Assembly (NCBI GenBank): GCA_902786925.1
Contig: CADAEK010000003.1
Span: 1-64,000, forward strand
Source: an uncultured Bacteroidales bacterium
GTDB taxonomy: Bacteria; Bacteroidota; Bacteroidia; Bacteroidales; Bacteroidaceae
Length of the DNA: 64,000 nucleotides
Direction of reading: 5' to 3'
The notes under the pieces: generated by a model
What the model was told of the DNA's origin: nothing
Databases searched by the model: none
Seen by the model: only the letters and a program-made list of their open reading frames with translations
Program-made: the position numbers and the translations under genes
In this document: piece after piece, positions 7,710 to 16,041 of the stretch
Position numbering within the stretch: position 1 is the stretch's first letter
How the letters are laid out: the number at the start of each line of letters is the position of its first letter

Positions 7710-9377
7710 ATGAAAACTAACCGTATCACATTGCTGGCAATCCTTTGCTTTGCTTTCTTTTCACTCTGTCGAGGCCAAAACCAAGGCACTCCTCCTGTTA
7801 CGCCTATTATTCCTGAGGAGCAACAGCCACGCGCCTACACGCTTCCACTGCCTCTCCCTTCAAAGTCTAAGGCCCAAACCATTATAGACAATATTCAATC
7901 CCCCGATTCTCTCATCTCGCAAAAGGAGATGGAACGAATCCAAAAGGAGATGGAACGAATCAAGAAAAAGGCCACAAAAGAAAGGAAGAAACACAGCAAG
8001 GTTCGGAGTTCTATAAACGAGAGCGCCATAAGCTACTCGGACGAAGGTGTCACGTTTGTGGTGGACGGCGACCTTCCTGAAATCGACAACAAGTATTTCA
8101 ACACTCTCTTAAACGGAAACGAAGTTGCCAAAAGCATCCTTTCCGTCATGGAATCTCCCCACAAGTCGCAGATAATTGCCACCAGCTTTGCCGATGAGAG
8201 CTTGACGTTTCCAGAGAAAGACGTCTTCTTCAGAAGCATCATCAGAGCCTATGCGAGCCATCGCCCTATCGTCCTTTCACCCGACATGATTTGGTTGCTC
8301 ATCAGCCAAGGATTCTCTCGCTACGTGAATGCCCACCCTGAGCAGCTTCGCGAGCAATTGGTAAGCCATACGGGAAAGATGGACTTAGTGGTGCAGACCA
8401 GCGAGGATTTGCTCACGGGTCAGCCTGATTGGGCGAAGCTGCTGGATGGCTTCAACGCTCAGATTAAAGAGAACACAAAGGGCGACCTTGCCAAAACTAT
8501 CACTGCCGACTTCTCCACCACAGGAGCTACAGAACGCATTGCCTCCGAAGTCACGCTGATGGAGACGGTGAAGTCCTACTTCGAATACATTATCATGCGA
8601 ATATCCTGCGGCATTCCTGCCGTCACCCTCAAGGGTACTCCCCAAGACTGGCAAAGAGTGCTGGACAAGACCCAGCAGCTGAAGCCCTACGGACTTGAAG
8701 CATGGACAGAAAGCCTCACTCCCATCCTGAAAGAGTTTGTTTTGGCAGCACAAGGGAACCCCAACCGCAAGTTCTGGCAAAGCATGGTCAAGCAAGAAAG
8801 GCCAGACCAATTAGAGGGTGGAGCCTGCAATCCCAATAAACCAACAGAGATTGACGGCTGGCTCCTGAAACTCTTCCCCGATGAGAACGGACAGACTCTC
8901 GACCAAACACCTCACACCAAGAGCATGCCTGTCGACCGAGCACGAGCAAACTTCAAATACCAGCAGATTAACCCTGCCGATGGAAGCCTCATCAGCGAGA
9001 CAACGATGGAGTTGATAGCAGGCTTTGTAGGTGCAGAAGTGGACACAGTCACCCGTGCCATCACACCCAAGATTGGCTGGATGGTCTGCACCACCGACGA
9101 CAACGAAACCACCCACCTAGAGTCCCTACAAAGGATGAATGACCCAGGAAGTTTGTTAGGCATCCATATCCGTGTGAAGGAAGTGCCTGAAATACTCGCC
9201 CAACTCGAACACATCCACAAACTACATCTCGTTTTCACCGATGAAATCGTGCTTCCCGACTGGATGGACAGTCTGACCATTGACGAACTCATCATTGCCA
9301 ACGAAGACAAGCTCTCCGACGCAGAGAAAGAAACAATTCGCCAACGCTTCCCACAAGTGCAATTCACCACTTGGTAA
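7710..9377 (+). CDS. Secreted DUF4419-domain protein
   Basis: The 555-residue protein begins with a signal peptide (MKTNRITLLAILCFAFFSLC) followed by a Pro-rich stretch and a short Lys/Glu coiled coil in which QKEMERI occurs twice. The rest matches the DUF4419 pattern: HRPIVLSPDMIWLLISQGF, VNAHPEQLREQLVSH, and later an IDGWLLKLFPDENG segment. The function of DUF4419 is unknown. The start is set at ATG 7710, after the promoter box. Two further genes for exported proteins follow with short gaps (33 and 34 bases), so the three probably form an operon of envelope or extracellular proteins. Confidence 0.8.
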   Translation: MKTNRITLLAILCFAFFSLCRGQNQGTPPVTPIIPEEQQPRAYTLPLPLPSKSKAQTIIDNIQSPDSLISQKEMERIQKEMERIKKKATKERKKHSKVRSSINESAISYSDEGVTFVVDGDLPEIDNKYFNTLLNGNEVAKSILSVMESPHKSQIIATSFADESLTFPEKDVFFRSIIRAYASHRPIVLSPDMIWLLISQGFSRYVNAHPEQLREQLVSHTGKMDLVVQTSEDLLTGQPDWAKLLDGFNAQIKENTKGDLAKTITADFSTTGATERIASEVTLMETVKSYFEYIIMRISCGIPAVTLKGTPQDWQRVLDKTQQLKPYGLEAWTESLTPILKEFVLAAQGNPNRKFWQSMVKQERPDQLEGGACNPNKPTEIDGWLLKLFPDENGQTLDQTPHTKSMPVDRARANFKYQQINPADGSLISETTMELIAGFVGAEVDTVTRAITPKIGWMVCTTDDNETTHLESLQRMNDPGSLLGIHIRVKEVPEILAQLEHIHKLHLVFTDEIVLPDWMDSLTIDELIIANEDKLSDAEKETIRQRFPQVQFTTW

Positions 9378-9410
9378 GCATAGTTACATAACCCACAAAA
9401 TATACATACA

Positions 9411-10259
9411 ATGAAAGCTACTTTTACTAACATCATGGCCGCAGCAGCCATTGCCTTTGCGCCTACACTCTGCATGGCACAGACCGACAACCCCCGTGGA
9501 GTCTACAAACTCACATCGCTCATCAATAAAGAGGGCGTCACCATCCAAGCACCGTTCGACCAATATAAAATATGCACGGACAGCGTCACGCTGATGTTCA
9601 CCATGCAGGGTAGCGGATTCTCTTTGGGCAAGAACGACTCACAAGTGTTCAACTACACAGGCGAAAAGCCCGATGCCAACAATGCCACTGCCACCCGCAT
9701 CTTCGACAGCAACGCTGAGCACTTCACGCTGAAATGGTGGAGCACCTATCAGAACCACCTCTTGTTTCCTCACAACGACTGGTGCACCGAGTTCTACGAG
9801 TCAGGAAAGTACTCCGTCAATGCTAAAACCATTCTTGATGCCCTCATGTCGCCCAGCGATTCCAACCCCCAATGTCCCTTCATCGGCACATGGCGATTCT
9901 TGGGCATGATGGACGAAATTCGGGACGTGAAGAAGCAGCTGATTGCACTCCACAAGAACATTGAAGATGGCATGGACATCGGCAACCTTATCTTCACCCC
10001 TTCATACGCTATCATGTACAGCAACAGAGGCCGAGGAGGCTCCATCGAATATGCTGGCTATAAAAGTAAGAAGAAAATCTTGATGTCAAATTTGCAGCAC
10101 AAGAATATCCGCGAACAGAACTTCATCTGGCTCACCAAAGACTGTTTCGCCATAGAAGTCCACCTCGACGGCTATCGCACTGACTACCAAATCTGGGAAC
10201 GTATGCCCAATACAGAACCGCTGATCAATAAGATAGCCAGCCAGTATGTAGCACATTAG
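9411..10259 (+). CDS. Exported protein of unknown function, possibly lipocalin-like
   Basis: The 282-residue product has a signal peptide (to about residue 23, ending in ALA-like LCMAQ). Two segments beginning NPRGVYKLTSLI and CPFIGTWRFLGM each look like the first strand of a lipocalin-type beta barrel (G-x-W/Y motif). The C-terminus has a strand pattern ending DYQIWERM. I infer two small barrels of the kind seen in Bacteroidota lipocalin-like domains, but this is weak. It lies between the DUF4419 gene and another secreted protein and is probably cotranscribed with them. Confidence 0.5.
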   Translation: MKATFTNIMAAAAIAFAPTLCMAQTDNPRGVYKLTSLINKEGVTIQAPFDQYKICTDSVTLMFTMQGSGFSLGKNDSQVFNYTGEKPDANNATATRIFDSNAEHFTLKWWSTYQNHLLFPHNDWCTEFYESGKYSVNAKTILDALMSPSDSNPQCPFIGTWRFLGMMDEIRDVKKQLIALHKNIEDGMDIGNLIFTPSYAIMYSNRGRGGSIEYAGYKSKKKILMSNLQHKNIREQNFIWLTKDCFAIEVHLDGYRTDYQIWERMPNTEPLINKIASQYVAH

Positions 10260-10293
10260 GAGTTAAATGTTAGGAGTTAAAAAGACAGACAAC

Positions 10294-11124
10294 ATGAAAA
10301 GAGCTCTCATCCTCATGCTGTTGGCACTCTTTGCCACCAGCACCTTTGCCCAACCTCACACAATCAAAAGGACCGACCGCCTGCTCACGGCACCAGGACT
10401 GCCTCGCTACAGGAAAGGGCGTGATCAAACCGTTCCCTTTATCGAGGCCTTCCGGTATGAAGGAAACGAAGAGGCCAAACGTTGGTGGACAGGATATTAT
10501 GAGCCCAACGTGTCCGGCGCAAAAACAGCCGAAAAAGCACGAAAGAAGAGAGAGAAGGCGTACAATGCTTACGAGAAGGAATGGGACAAGATGACCGACT
10601 CACTCCCTCATCACAGACATCTGTTTATCGCACGCCCCTCTTTTTCTTCCCCATTCGGCCTCTCCTATAGTCCTAAAGACACAGCATTAGTCTATCTGGA
10701 GCAGCGGTGGGACGGAAACAAGAAAAAAGGCAAGAAGGTGACGTTCCACACCCGCAAGATGAAGGTGACTGAAGCCATCTACGACTCCATCCAATGCTTG
10801 CACAAACTGGCGGTTTACACTTCTGCCCAGTTCGACCCCGACTACACGACGCTTGATGGAACCAGTTACCACTTTGTCTGGTACTCTTTCTCAGGCGACA
10901 AATACGCCAGAAGCTCCGACAATGGGTCAAGAACCTGCAAACAGTTACAGAAGACCTTCGAAAACATCTGCGTGGCATTGAGAGCCGACAACCTCGACCA
11001 ACTCCAATCCCTCATGCCTGCCATCCACGAACTCCTCGCCCACTATCGAACGCTCCTTCTGCCCGATGTGCCGATAGACGACTGGGATTTGGATGCAGCA
11101 GCCAGAAAACGGAACAACAAATAA
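10294..11124 (+). CDS. Exported protein of unknown function
   Basis: The 276-residue product starts with a clear signal peptide (MKRALILMLLALFATSTFA). The mature part is basic and rich in aromatic residues, with a Lys/Arg-Ala helix (about residues 70-95, KTAEKARKKREKAYNAYEKE). I do not recognise a family. The frame opens at 10267, but ATG 10294 puts the signal peptide first. It is the last of three secreted-protein genes on this strand; the stop lies one base from the end of the convergent deacetylase gene, leaving no room for a separate terminator. Confidence 0.7.
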   Translation: MKRALILMLLALFATSTFAQPHTIKRTDRLLTAPGLPRYRKGRDQTVPFIEAFRYEGNEEAKRWWTGYYEPNVSGAKTAEKARKKREKAYNAYEKEWDKMTDSLPHHRHLFIARPSFSSPFGLSYSPKDTALVYLEQRWDGNKKKGKKVTFHTRKMKVTEAIYDSIQCLHKLAVYTSAQFDPDYTTLDGTSYHFVWYSFSGDKYARSSDNGSRTCKQLQKTFENICVALRADNLDQLQSLMPAIHELLAHYRTLLLPDVPIDDWDLDAAARKRNNK

Positions 11125-11125
11125 C

Positions 11126-12205
11126 TTATAGTGAAGACAGCAACTTCACGTACAGCGAGATAGCAGCGTCTATCTCGCTGATTTTTATGAATTCGTCTGC
11201 TGTGTGAGAGCGTGACGACTCACCCGGTCCGAGTTTGAGCGAAGGGAAGCGCATCAGGGCTTGGTCGCTCAACGTAGGTGATCCGAAGGGTTTCATGCCC
11301 TCCTTGATGCAGGCTTGGACAAAGGGGTGCGACTCGTCTATCCTCGACGAAGACAGGCGGAAAGAACGTGCTTTCAACTCCGAAGTGAGATGCTCCTGGA
11401 AGAAAGCAAAGATTTCCTCATTGGTGTAGCACTCGTTGCTGCGTACATCAATGGTGAAGGTACACTGGTCGGGAATGACGTTGTGCTGTGTGCCGGCATT
11501 GACGATGGTGACCGTGTTCTTCACAGGCCCCAGCAAGTCCGTCTGCTTCGGGAACTGCCACTGCGAGAGCCACTGGATGTCCTTCATGGCATGATAGATG
11601 GCGTTGTCGCCCTCGTTCCGAGCCGCGTGTCCCGCCTTGCCGTGTGCTGTCGCATCAATCACCATCAGCCCCTTCTCCGCAATAGCAGGTTGCATGCCTG
11701 TGGGTTCGCCCACGATGGCAAAGTCAATCTTGGGCAGAAGAGGCAGCACACTTTCGATGCCATTCTTGCCAGATACCTCTTCTTCGCAACTCGCCAAATA
11801 AATAAGATGATATGATTGCAGACAGTCTTTCAACAGCATGAACACCTGTAGCAGCGCCATCAAACCACCGCCACAATCGTTACTTCCCAAGCCATAGAGC
11901 GTGTCGCCCTCTTGTGTCGGAGAGAACGGGTCGTGCTGCCAACCAGCCACAGGCTTCACGGTGTCTATATGAGCATTCAGCAAAATAATGGGCTTCTTCT
12001 CCGCCTGGCCACCATCGTCCAGCGCGTGGGCTGACAGGCACCACACGTTGTTCCCATGCCGCAGGGGGTTCAATCCCTTCTCCTTCATATATGCTTCCAG
12101 CACATCGGCAGCCGCCTTTTCGTCGCGGCTCACGCTTGGCGTGGCAATCAGCCTCTTCAGCAGTTCCACCGCCTCCTCAGTCTGTTCCTTATACTTCAGT
12201 TCCAT
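11126..12205 (-). CDS. argE: M20-family deacetylase, likely acetylornithine (or succinylornithine) deacetylase
   Basis: The 359-residue protein is an M20/M28-type zinc amidohydrolase. Metal-site motifs are visible in order: NAHIDTVKP (His and Asp), GLGSNDCGGGL (bridging Asp), ASCEEEVSG (catalytic Glu-Glu), VGEPTG, and near the C-terminus GPGESSRSHTADE with the last His ligand. This suits ArgE-type enzymes that free ornithine in arginine synthesis; in Bacteroidota the substrate is often the N-succinyl form. No other arginine gene is nearby, so the exact substrate is inferred. The gene has its own upstream promoter box. Confidence 0.82.
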   Translation of the reverse strand: MELKYKEQTEEAVELLKRLIATPSVSRDEKAAADVLEAYMKEKGLNPLRHGNNVWCLSAHALDDGGQAEKKPIILLNAHIDTVKPVAGWQHDPFSPTQEGDTLYGLGSNDCGGGLMALLQVFMLLKDCLQSYHLIYLASCEEEVSGKNGIESVLPLLPKIDFAIVGEPTGMQPAIAEKGLMVIDATAHGKAGHAARNEGDNAIYHAMKDIQWLSQWQFPKQTDLLGPVKNTVTIVNAGTQHNVIPDQCTFTIDVRSNECYTNEEIFAFFQEHLTSELKARSFRLSSSRIDESHPFVQACIKEGMKPFGSPTLSDQALMRFPSLKLGPGESSRSHTADEFIKISEIDAAISLYVKLLSSL

Positions 12206-12227
12206 TGTTTCAGTTCCTTTTTGGGGG

Positions 12228-12235
12228 CAAAGTTA
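12228..12235 (-). promoter_or_regulatory. -7 promoter box of the M20 deacetylase gene
   Basis: The minus strand reads TAACTTTG, an exact TAnnTTTG match, 22 bases before the start codon. Confidence 0.6.
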
Positions 12236-12342
12236 GTTTTTTTCTTTTACTTTGCAAAAAAATCGGCCATAGGGGTATTTGATTCCCCTTTTCGTGTGTC
12301 TTATTTGCAGAGAAAGGCAAAAATGCCTGCATCACAATCTTT

Positions 12343-12837
12343 ATGAATTACGACAAAACCACATTCGAGCAACTCTACAAGAACAACTACCGACAAATGT
12401 ATCGGTTCGCCTTCTCCATACTGGAGGAGGCGGAAGATGCCCGTGATGCCGTGAGCCAGGTCTTCACCCAGATGTGGCACACGCAGCCTCAACTGAAGGA
12501 GGACTCCATCACGGGCTACCTCTTGGCAGCAGTACGGAACCACTGCCTCAACACCCTGCGAACCCGCCGTCAGAATGCCACCATCGAAGCAGAACTGAAA
12601 GCCGAGCTATCCGAACATCAGGCACAGGAACGGCACGAACTGCTGGACGAACTGGCGCGAGTCATCGACGAGCACCTGACAGAGCAGGACAAGCGCATCC
12701 TCGCTCTCCACTACGACCAAGAAATGACTTATCGCGAAACGGCTCAAACCCTGGGCATCAGCCCTTCTGCCGTCAACAAGCACATTTCTCATTCACTTTC
12801 CAAAATCCGTTCCATCTTTAAGACCACCGAACAATGA
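12343..12837 (+). CDS. ECF-type RNA polymerase sigma factor
   Basis: The 164-residue protein has sigma region 2 at about residues 5-70 (FEQLYKNNYRQMYRFAFSIL, then AEDARDAVSQVFTQMW) and sigma region 4 at about 110-160 (LTEQDKRILALHYDQEMTYR, then TAQTLGISPSAVNKHISHSL). There is no region 1 or 3, as expected for the extracytoplasmic-function class. Its TGA overlaps the start of the next gene by four bases (ATGA), the usual arrangement for a sigma factor and its membrane-bound antagonist. No exact TAnnTTTG box is seen upstream, so it may use another promoter class or autoregulation. Confidence 0.93.
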   Translation: MNYDKTTFEQLYKNNYRQMYRFAFSILEEAEDARDAVSQVFTQMWHTQPQLKEDSITGYLLAAVRNHCLNTLRTRRQNATIEAELKAELSEHQAQERHELLDELARVIDEHLTEQDKRILALHYDQEMTYRETAQTLGISPSAVNKHISHSLSKIRSIFKTTEQ

Positions 12838-13841
12838 AAACCGAAGAACTTGACAAGAAAATAGGCATGCCCGACATCGACACAGAATGGGCAAAGTTTG
12901 AGAAAGAAGTGATGGGTGCAGCAAAACCAAGTCCCAAGCACACTTTCCTCAAGAGTTTCACCACCAAAGCCGCCGCCATTGCCAGCATCATCTTCCTGCT
13001 CGGCGGAGCCATTGCCTCGGCCGTCATCGTCCTCCAAAACAACGACAGCCAGCCACAGGCGGAGAAGTTTGAGTACAAGCCGCTGGTAGAAGTCATCCAG
13101 CAAAAGCACAAGGGAAAAGAAACCTCCTTCTACATCGTCCACTACTGCGATGGCGTGTGGATTCAGCACGAAGGCGAAAAGGGACACATCGAGGAAGAGT
13201 ATTTCCAGATGGCATTCCGCGTTGCGCAGACCGTCATGCAGATAGACGGCAAGCCATTCACCCAGAAGAACCTGCCACGTATGCGCAACAGCCATCTGAA
13301 GAAGATTGAGCTGAAGCGGCAGGATGGCAAAGTGATGGTCAACCTCATTACCCAGTTATCGGGCGGCATCCCATCAGGTGTGACAGGCAATGCACCACGC
13401 ATCCAGACCCTCTTCCTCTTCCCCAACGGCATGCTCGGCATCATCGACAAGAAGGCAAAGGCGGGCGACTGGCAGCATTACAGCATCACCGACTGGGATG
13501 AGAACCAGTGGGGCTGGAGTGTCCGCAAGGAGATGGAACGTGGTTGCCACCGCCTCGGCTACAAAGCCTACATCTATGCCAGTGCTGAAACGCCCCAGCA
13601 GTACATCGACCGCGCCACCCGCATGATGGACGAGATGGGCATCCAGAATTACGAGCTGGTCAAAGACCTCCCCATCGCGCACTGGACCGATCAGCAGTAT
13701 CGCCAATGGGCCCAGCTGCAGAAACAAAAACATCCGCAGTACGACTGGCGATGGCTATTCGACCAGTTGCCCGAAAGCCTCGACGGCACCGACCTGCACG
13801 ACAAGTGGCACATCGTCAAGGAAGTGTATGGTGTGAAATAA
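12834..13841 (+). CDS. Single-pass membrane protein, probable anti-sigma factor
   Basis: The 335-residue protein has a 42-residue cytoplasmic segment containing DIDTEWAKFEKEV, similar to the short N-terminal helix by which Bacteroidota anti-sigma proteins bind ECF factors, then one membrane helix (about residues 48-68, AAAIASIIFLLGGAIASAVI) and a long periplasmic part. It is not a standard FecR protein. In the periplasmic part (about residues 135-170) the run QIDGKPFTQKNLPRM, then LKKIELKR, resembles the plug-domain motif of TonB-dependent receptors. Overlap with the sigma gene supports the anti-sigma role. A terminator follows at 13913-13945. The sensed signal is unknown. Confidence 0.6.
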   Translation: MKTEELDKKIGMPDIDTEWAKFEKEVMGAAKPSPKHTFLKSFTTKAAAIASIIFLLGGAIASAVIVLQNNDSQPQAEKFEYKPLVEVIQQKHKGKETSFYIVHYCDGVWIQHEGEKGHIEEEYFQMAFRVAQTVMQIDGKPFTQKNLPRMRNSHLKKIELKRQDGKVMVNLITQLSGGIPSGVTGNAPRIQTLFLFPNGMLGIIDKKAKAGDWQHYSITDWDENQWGWSVRKEMERGCHRLGYKAYIYASAETPQQYIDRATRMMDEMGIQNYELVKDLPIAHWTDQQYRQWAQLQKQKHPQYDWRWLFDQLPESLDGTDLHDKWHIVKEVYGVK

Positions 13842-13912
13842 ACAATAATGACTGTGCGCCATTAGCAACTGATAGTAATTAAAGATAAGTTAAACGAAGG
13901 TTAACCAAAGAG

Positions 13913-13945
13913 CCAGCTACTTGCGAAAGTGGCTGGTTTCTTTTT
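13913..13945 (+). terminator. Intrinsic terminator after the anti-sigma gene
   Basis: A 10-bp stem (CCAGCTACTT with AAGTGGCTGG, one G-U pair) with loop GCGA is followed by a T-rich run. Confidence 0.8.
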
Positions 13946-14011
13946 CCATCATCCTAAAAGCCTTCCATCCTTTTTTGCCTCAACCGAACGCCCCATCGCT
14001 AACACCTCCAA

Positions 14012-14078
14012 ACCGATGTCGTCGACATCGCTTCACCGACCTCGTCGACATCGGTCGACCGACGTCGACGAGGTCGGT
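14012..14078. repeat. Palindrome array 2: three units at 23-bp period
   Basis: Three 21-bp palindromic units start at 14012, 14035 and 14058, again exactly 23 bp apart. Arms are variants of ACCGAyGTCG or ACCGACCTCG. The central heptamers are TCGTCGA, TCGTCGA and TCGACGA. Read in reverse complement, unit order and sequence match array 1 with only a few mismatches. The left flank in direct orientation also resembles that of array 1 (CACCTCCAAACCG here, CACCTCAAAACCG there). Confidence 0.9.
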
Positions 14079-14348
14079 TTTTGGGCACAAAGCGCACCTC
14101 ATCTGCAGGAGTGGATATTCCCTAGCTGAAACGACGGTGTTGTCTCATCTGGTGTATCAACTATACCGGTTGAATGGCACATCAGCAACCCATGTCCTTC
14201 CAGCAAGTGAGCAGCAAGCCGGCTGACGTGCCCTTTTATCACGGGAAAAAGGGAAAATAAGTGGGGTTGCACAGGCACTTTTCCATCCTTAATAGTGGAA
14301 AAAGGGTGGAAAATAAACACTCAATTCCATGATTATCAGACAGAGAGA

Positions 14349-14370
14349 GGTGGAATAAAGATTTCCACCT
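14349..14370. repeat. Short inverted repeat upstream of a promoter
   Basis: AGGTGGAA and TTCCACCT flank a 6-base AT-rich loop, about 30 bases upstream of the promoter box at 14400. It lacks a T run, so an operator is more likely than a terminator. Related AGTGGAAAAAGGGTGGAAAA repeats lie just upstream. Confidence 0.4.
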
Positions 14371-14399
14371 CATTCCTTTGCCGAGTCACCGAATAGCTA

Positions 14400-14407
14400 T
14401 ACCTTTG
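14400..14407 (+). promoter_or_regulatory. -7 promoter box of the 14428 regulator gene
   Basis: TACCTTTG matches TAnnTTTG, 20 bases before ATG 14428. Confidence 0.65.
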
Positions 14408-14427
14408 CAGCACCAAAACGGGCAAAT

Positions 14428-16029
14428 ATGAAAAGAAAAACTATTGTCATCATCATCGGAGTGTTATTGCTGGGGGTAGCAGGCGCCATTGGATGGGACC
14501 TGCGAGACCTGCCACAGCAACACTTGCTCCATGAAGCAGAAGACATTGTATTCACTGACGCAGATAGCGCAAAACGGATACTGGAACGAGTTGACACGAC
14601 TCGACTGACAGAGAGTTCGCAAATGCTCTATGACCTGCTGCGGGCTATGGTGCACGAAGAACAATGGTATGCGCAGCATTGCGATACGGGCTCCTGCCTC
14701 TCGTCGGATGCGGAAATCTGGAACTTCAAGCGCGAAGCTGGCCGCCAGGAAGCAAGCCATCAAGCATTTCCCGATGACAGCACCCTTTCCCGCGTGTACC
14801 GCTATTATGAAGAAGAGAGCCTTGGCGGTGCCAGCGACGACCAGGATGCCCTGAGACATTTCGGGCGCATTTGCTTCGTGCTGAGTGGCCACCAAGGTGA
14901 AAAAGCGCTGCCATCACAAGTCAGCAAGTTCTTCCACTTGGCCATCCATTGTGCCGAGACGACAGAAGACCATTCCCTTGCCTATCGAGCCTATGACAAG
15001 TTTGCAAGCCACAAGCTTCTTCCCTCGTCAATTCAACAAGAGCAGGCTCAACGACGTGCACTGGAACATTATCGCTTGTCGGCCGACCATCCACGATGGC
15101 TGCTGACGATACTTAACGACTACGGATACCATGTGCTCCATTCCGCACCTTTCGACCTGCACCACTTTAGCTCTCTGGAACGCATCGTCAACATGGCGGC
15201 CCTGCATTGCAAAGAACCAGCATCGCCACAGGTCACAGACTCCATCTATCAGACTCTGGACTCCCTTTGGGCATTGCCTCACCCCAATTTTTCACCAACA
15301 CTTGCCTTTAGCATCAGAAGAGGCGTTTCCATCACTGGAGACATTACCGTACCCATCGGGATGTATGAAGAAGCCTATGCCGACACCGCGAACCATTGGC
15401 CCGAGAAGTATGAAACCATCATAAAATGGTCAAAGCAAGAGTTCGCCACCAGCCAAGGCGCATATCTGGCATCAGGCTATGTGAAGAAGTCTGCCTTGAC
15501 ACAACGATACCTGATGCTGGCCATCATTGTCATTCTCCTGCTGAGCTTACTGTTTCTGGCTTTCCTTTTCCGCAACTGGCACCTCAAGACTCGCCAACAA
15601 CATGAAGCGGAGCAAAACGCTCACCAGCGCGAAGCCCATGAATTGGCAGAGCGTCTGCGGCAGAAGGATACCGTCATCGCCATGCTGCGTGGCCACATCA
15701 TGGACAAGAGTGAAATTCTCGACATGCTGGAAACAAAGGCAAACAAACGCACCATCATCAACGCCCGCAATTGGCGCGAGATAGAGATGACGCTTGACAC
15801 TGCCGATGGCAACTTCGTCAGCCGTTTGCGAGCTGAGCACCCGCAGTTCAGCGAGGATGACATCCGACTGTGCATGCTCACACGGCTGAAACTCTCCAAC
15901 ACCGCTCTTTCAGCCATCTATGTAATTTCCGTTTCAGCCGTGCAGCATCGCAAGCAGAAACTGAAAAAGGAAGGGTTTGGCGTCACAGACCCAACCATCA
16001 CCTTCGACCAGATTATCGCAAACTACTAA
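14428..16029 (+). CDS. Membrane TPR sensor-regulator with C-terminal HTH-like domain
   Basis: The 533-residue protein has an N-terminal signal or anchor (IVIIIGVLLLGVAGAIGW), an extracytoplasmic helical TPR-like region (about residues 25-340), a second membrane segment (about 360-382, YLMLAIIVILLLSLLFLAFL), a coiled coil rich in Gln, Glu and His (about 385-430), and a C-terminal domain with the pattern FSEDDIRLCMLTRLKLSNTA then IYVISVSAVQHRKQKLKKEG. The last domain has the same layout as in the 6365-7543 protein. It likely senses an envelope signal and regulates transcription directly. The outer-membrane gene begins 12 bases downstream, so the pair is almost certainly one operon. Confidence 0.72.
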   Translation: MKRKTIVIIIGVLLLGVAGAIGWDLRDLPQQHLLHEAEDIVFTDADSAKRILERVDTTRLTESSQMLYDLLRAMVHEEQWYAQHCDTGSCLSSDAEIWNFKREAGRQEASHQAFPDDSTLSRVYRYYEEESLGGASDDQDALRHFGRICFVLSGHQGEKALPSQVSKFFHLAIHCAETTEDHSLAYRAYDKFASHKLLPSSIQQEQAQRRALEHYRLSADHPRWLLTILNDYGYHVLHSAPFDLHHFSSLERIVNMAALHCKEPASPQVTDSIYQTLDSLWALPHPNFSPTLAFSIRRGVSITGDITVPIGMYEEAYADTANHWPEKYETIIKWSKQEFATSQGAYLASGYVKKSALTQRYLMLAIIVILLLSLLFLAFLFRNWHLKTRQQHEAEQNAHQREAHELAERLRQKDTVIAMLRGHIMDKSEILDMLETKANKRTIINARNWREIEMTLDTADGNFVSRLRAEHPQFSEDDIRLCMLTRLKLSNTALSAIYVISVSAVQHRKQKLKKEGFGVTDPTITFDQIIANY

Positions 16030-16041
16030 TCCATAACAAAC

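Larger units (their letters stand above)
13842..14427. other. Intergenic region with terminator, palindrome array and promoter
   Basis: No credible gene is seen in these 586 bases. They hold the terminator of the sigma/anti-sigma pair (13913-13945), palindrome array 2 (14012-14078), runs of imperfect repeats of GGAAAAAGGG type around 14238-14310, a short hairpin at 14349-14370 and the promoter box at 14400-14407 of the next gene. Confidence 0.7.
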
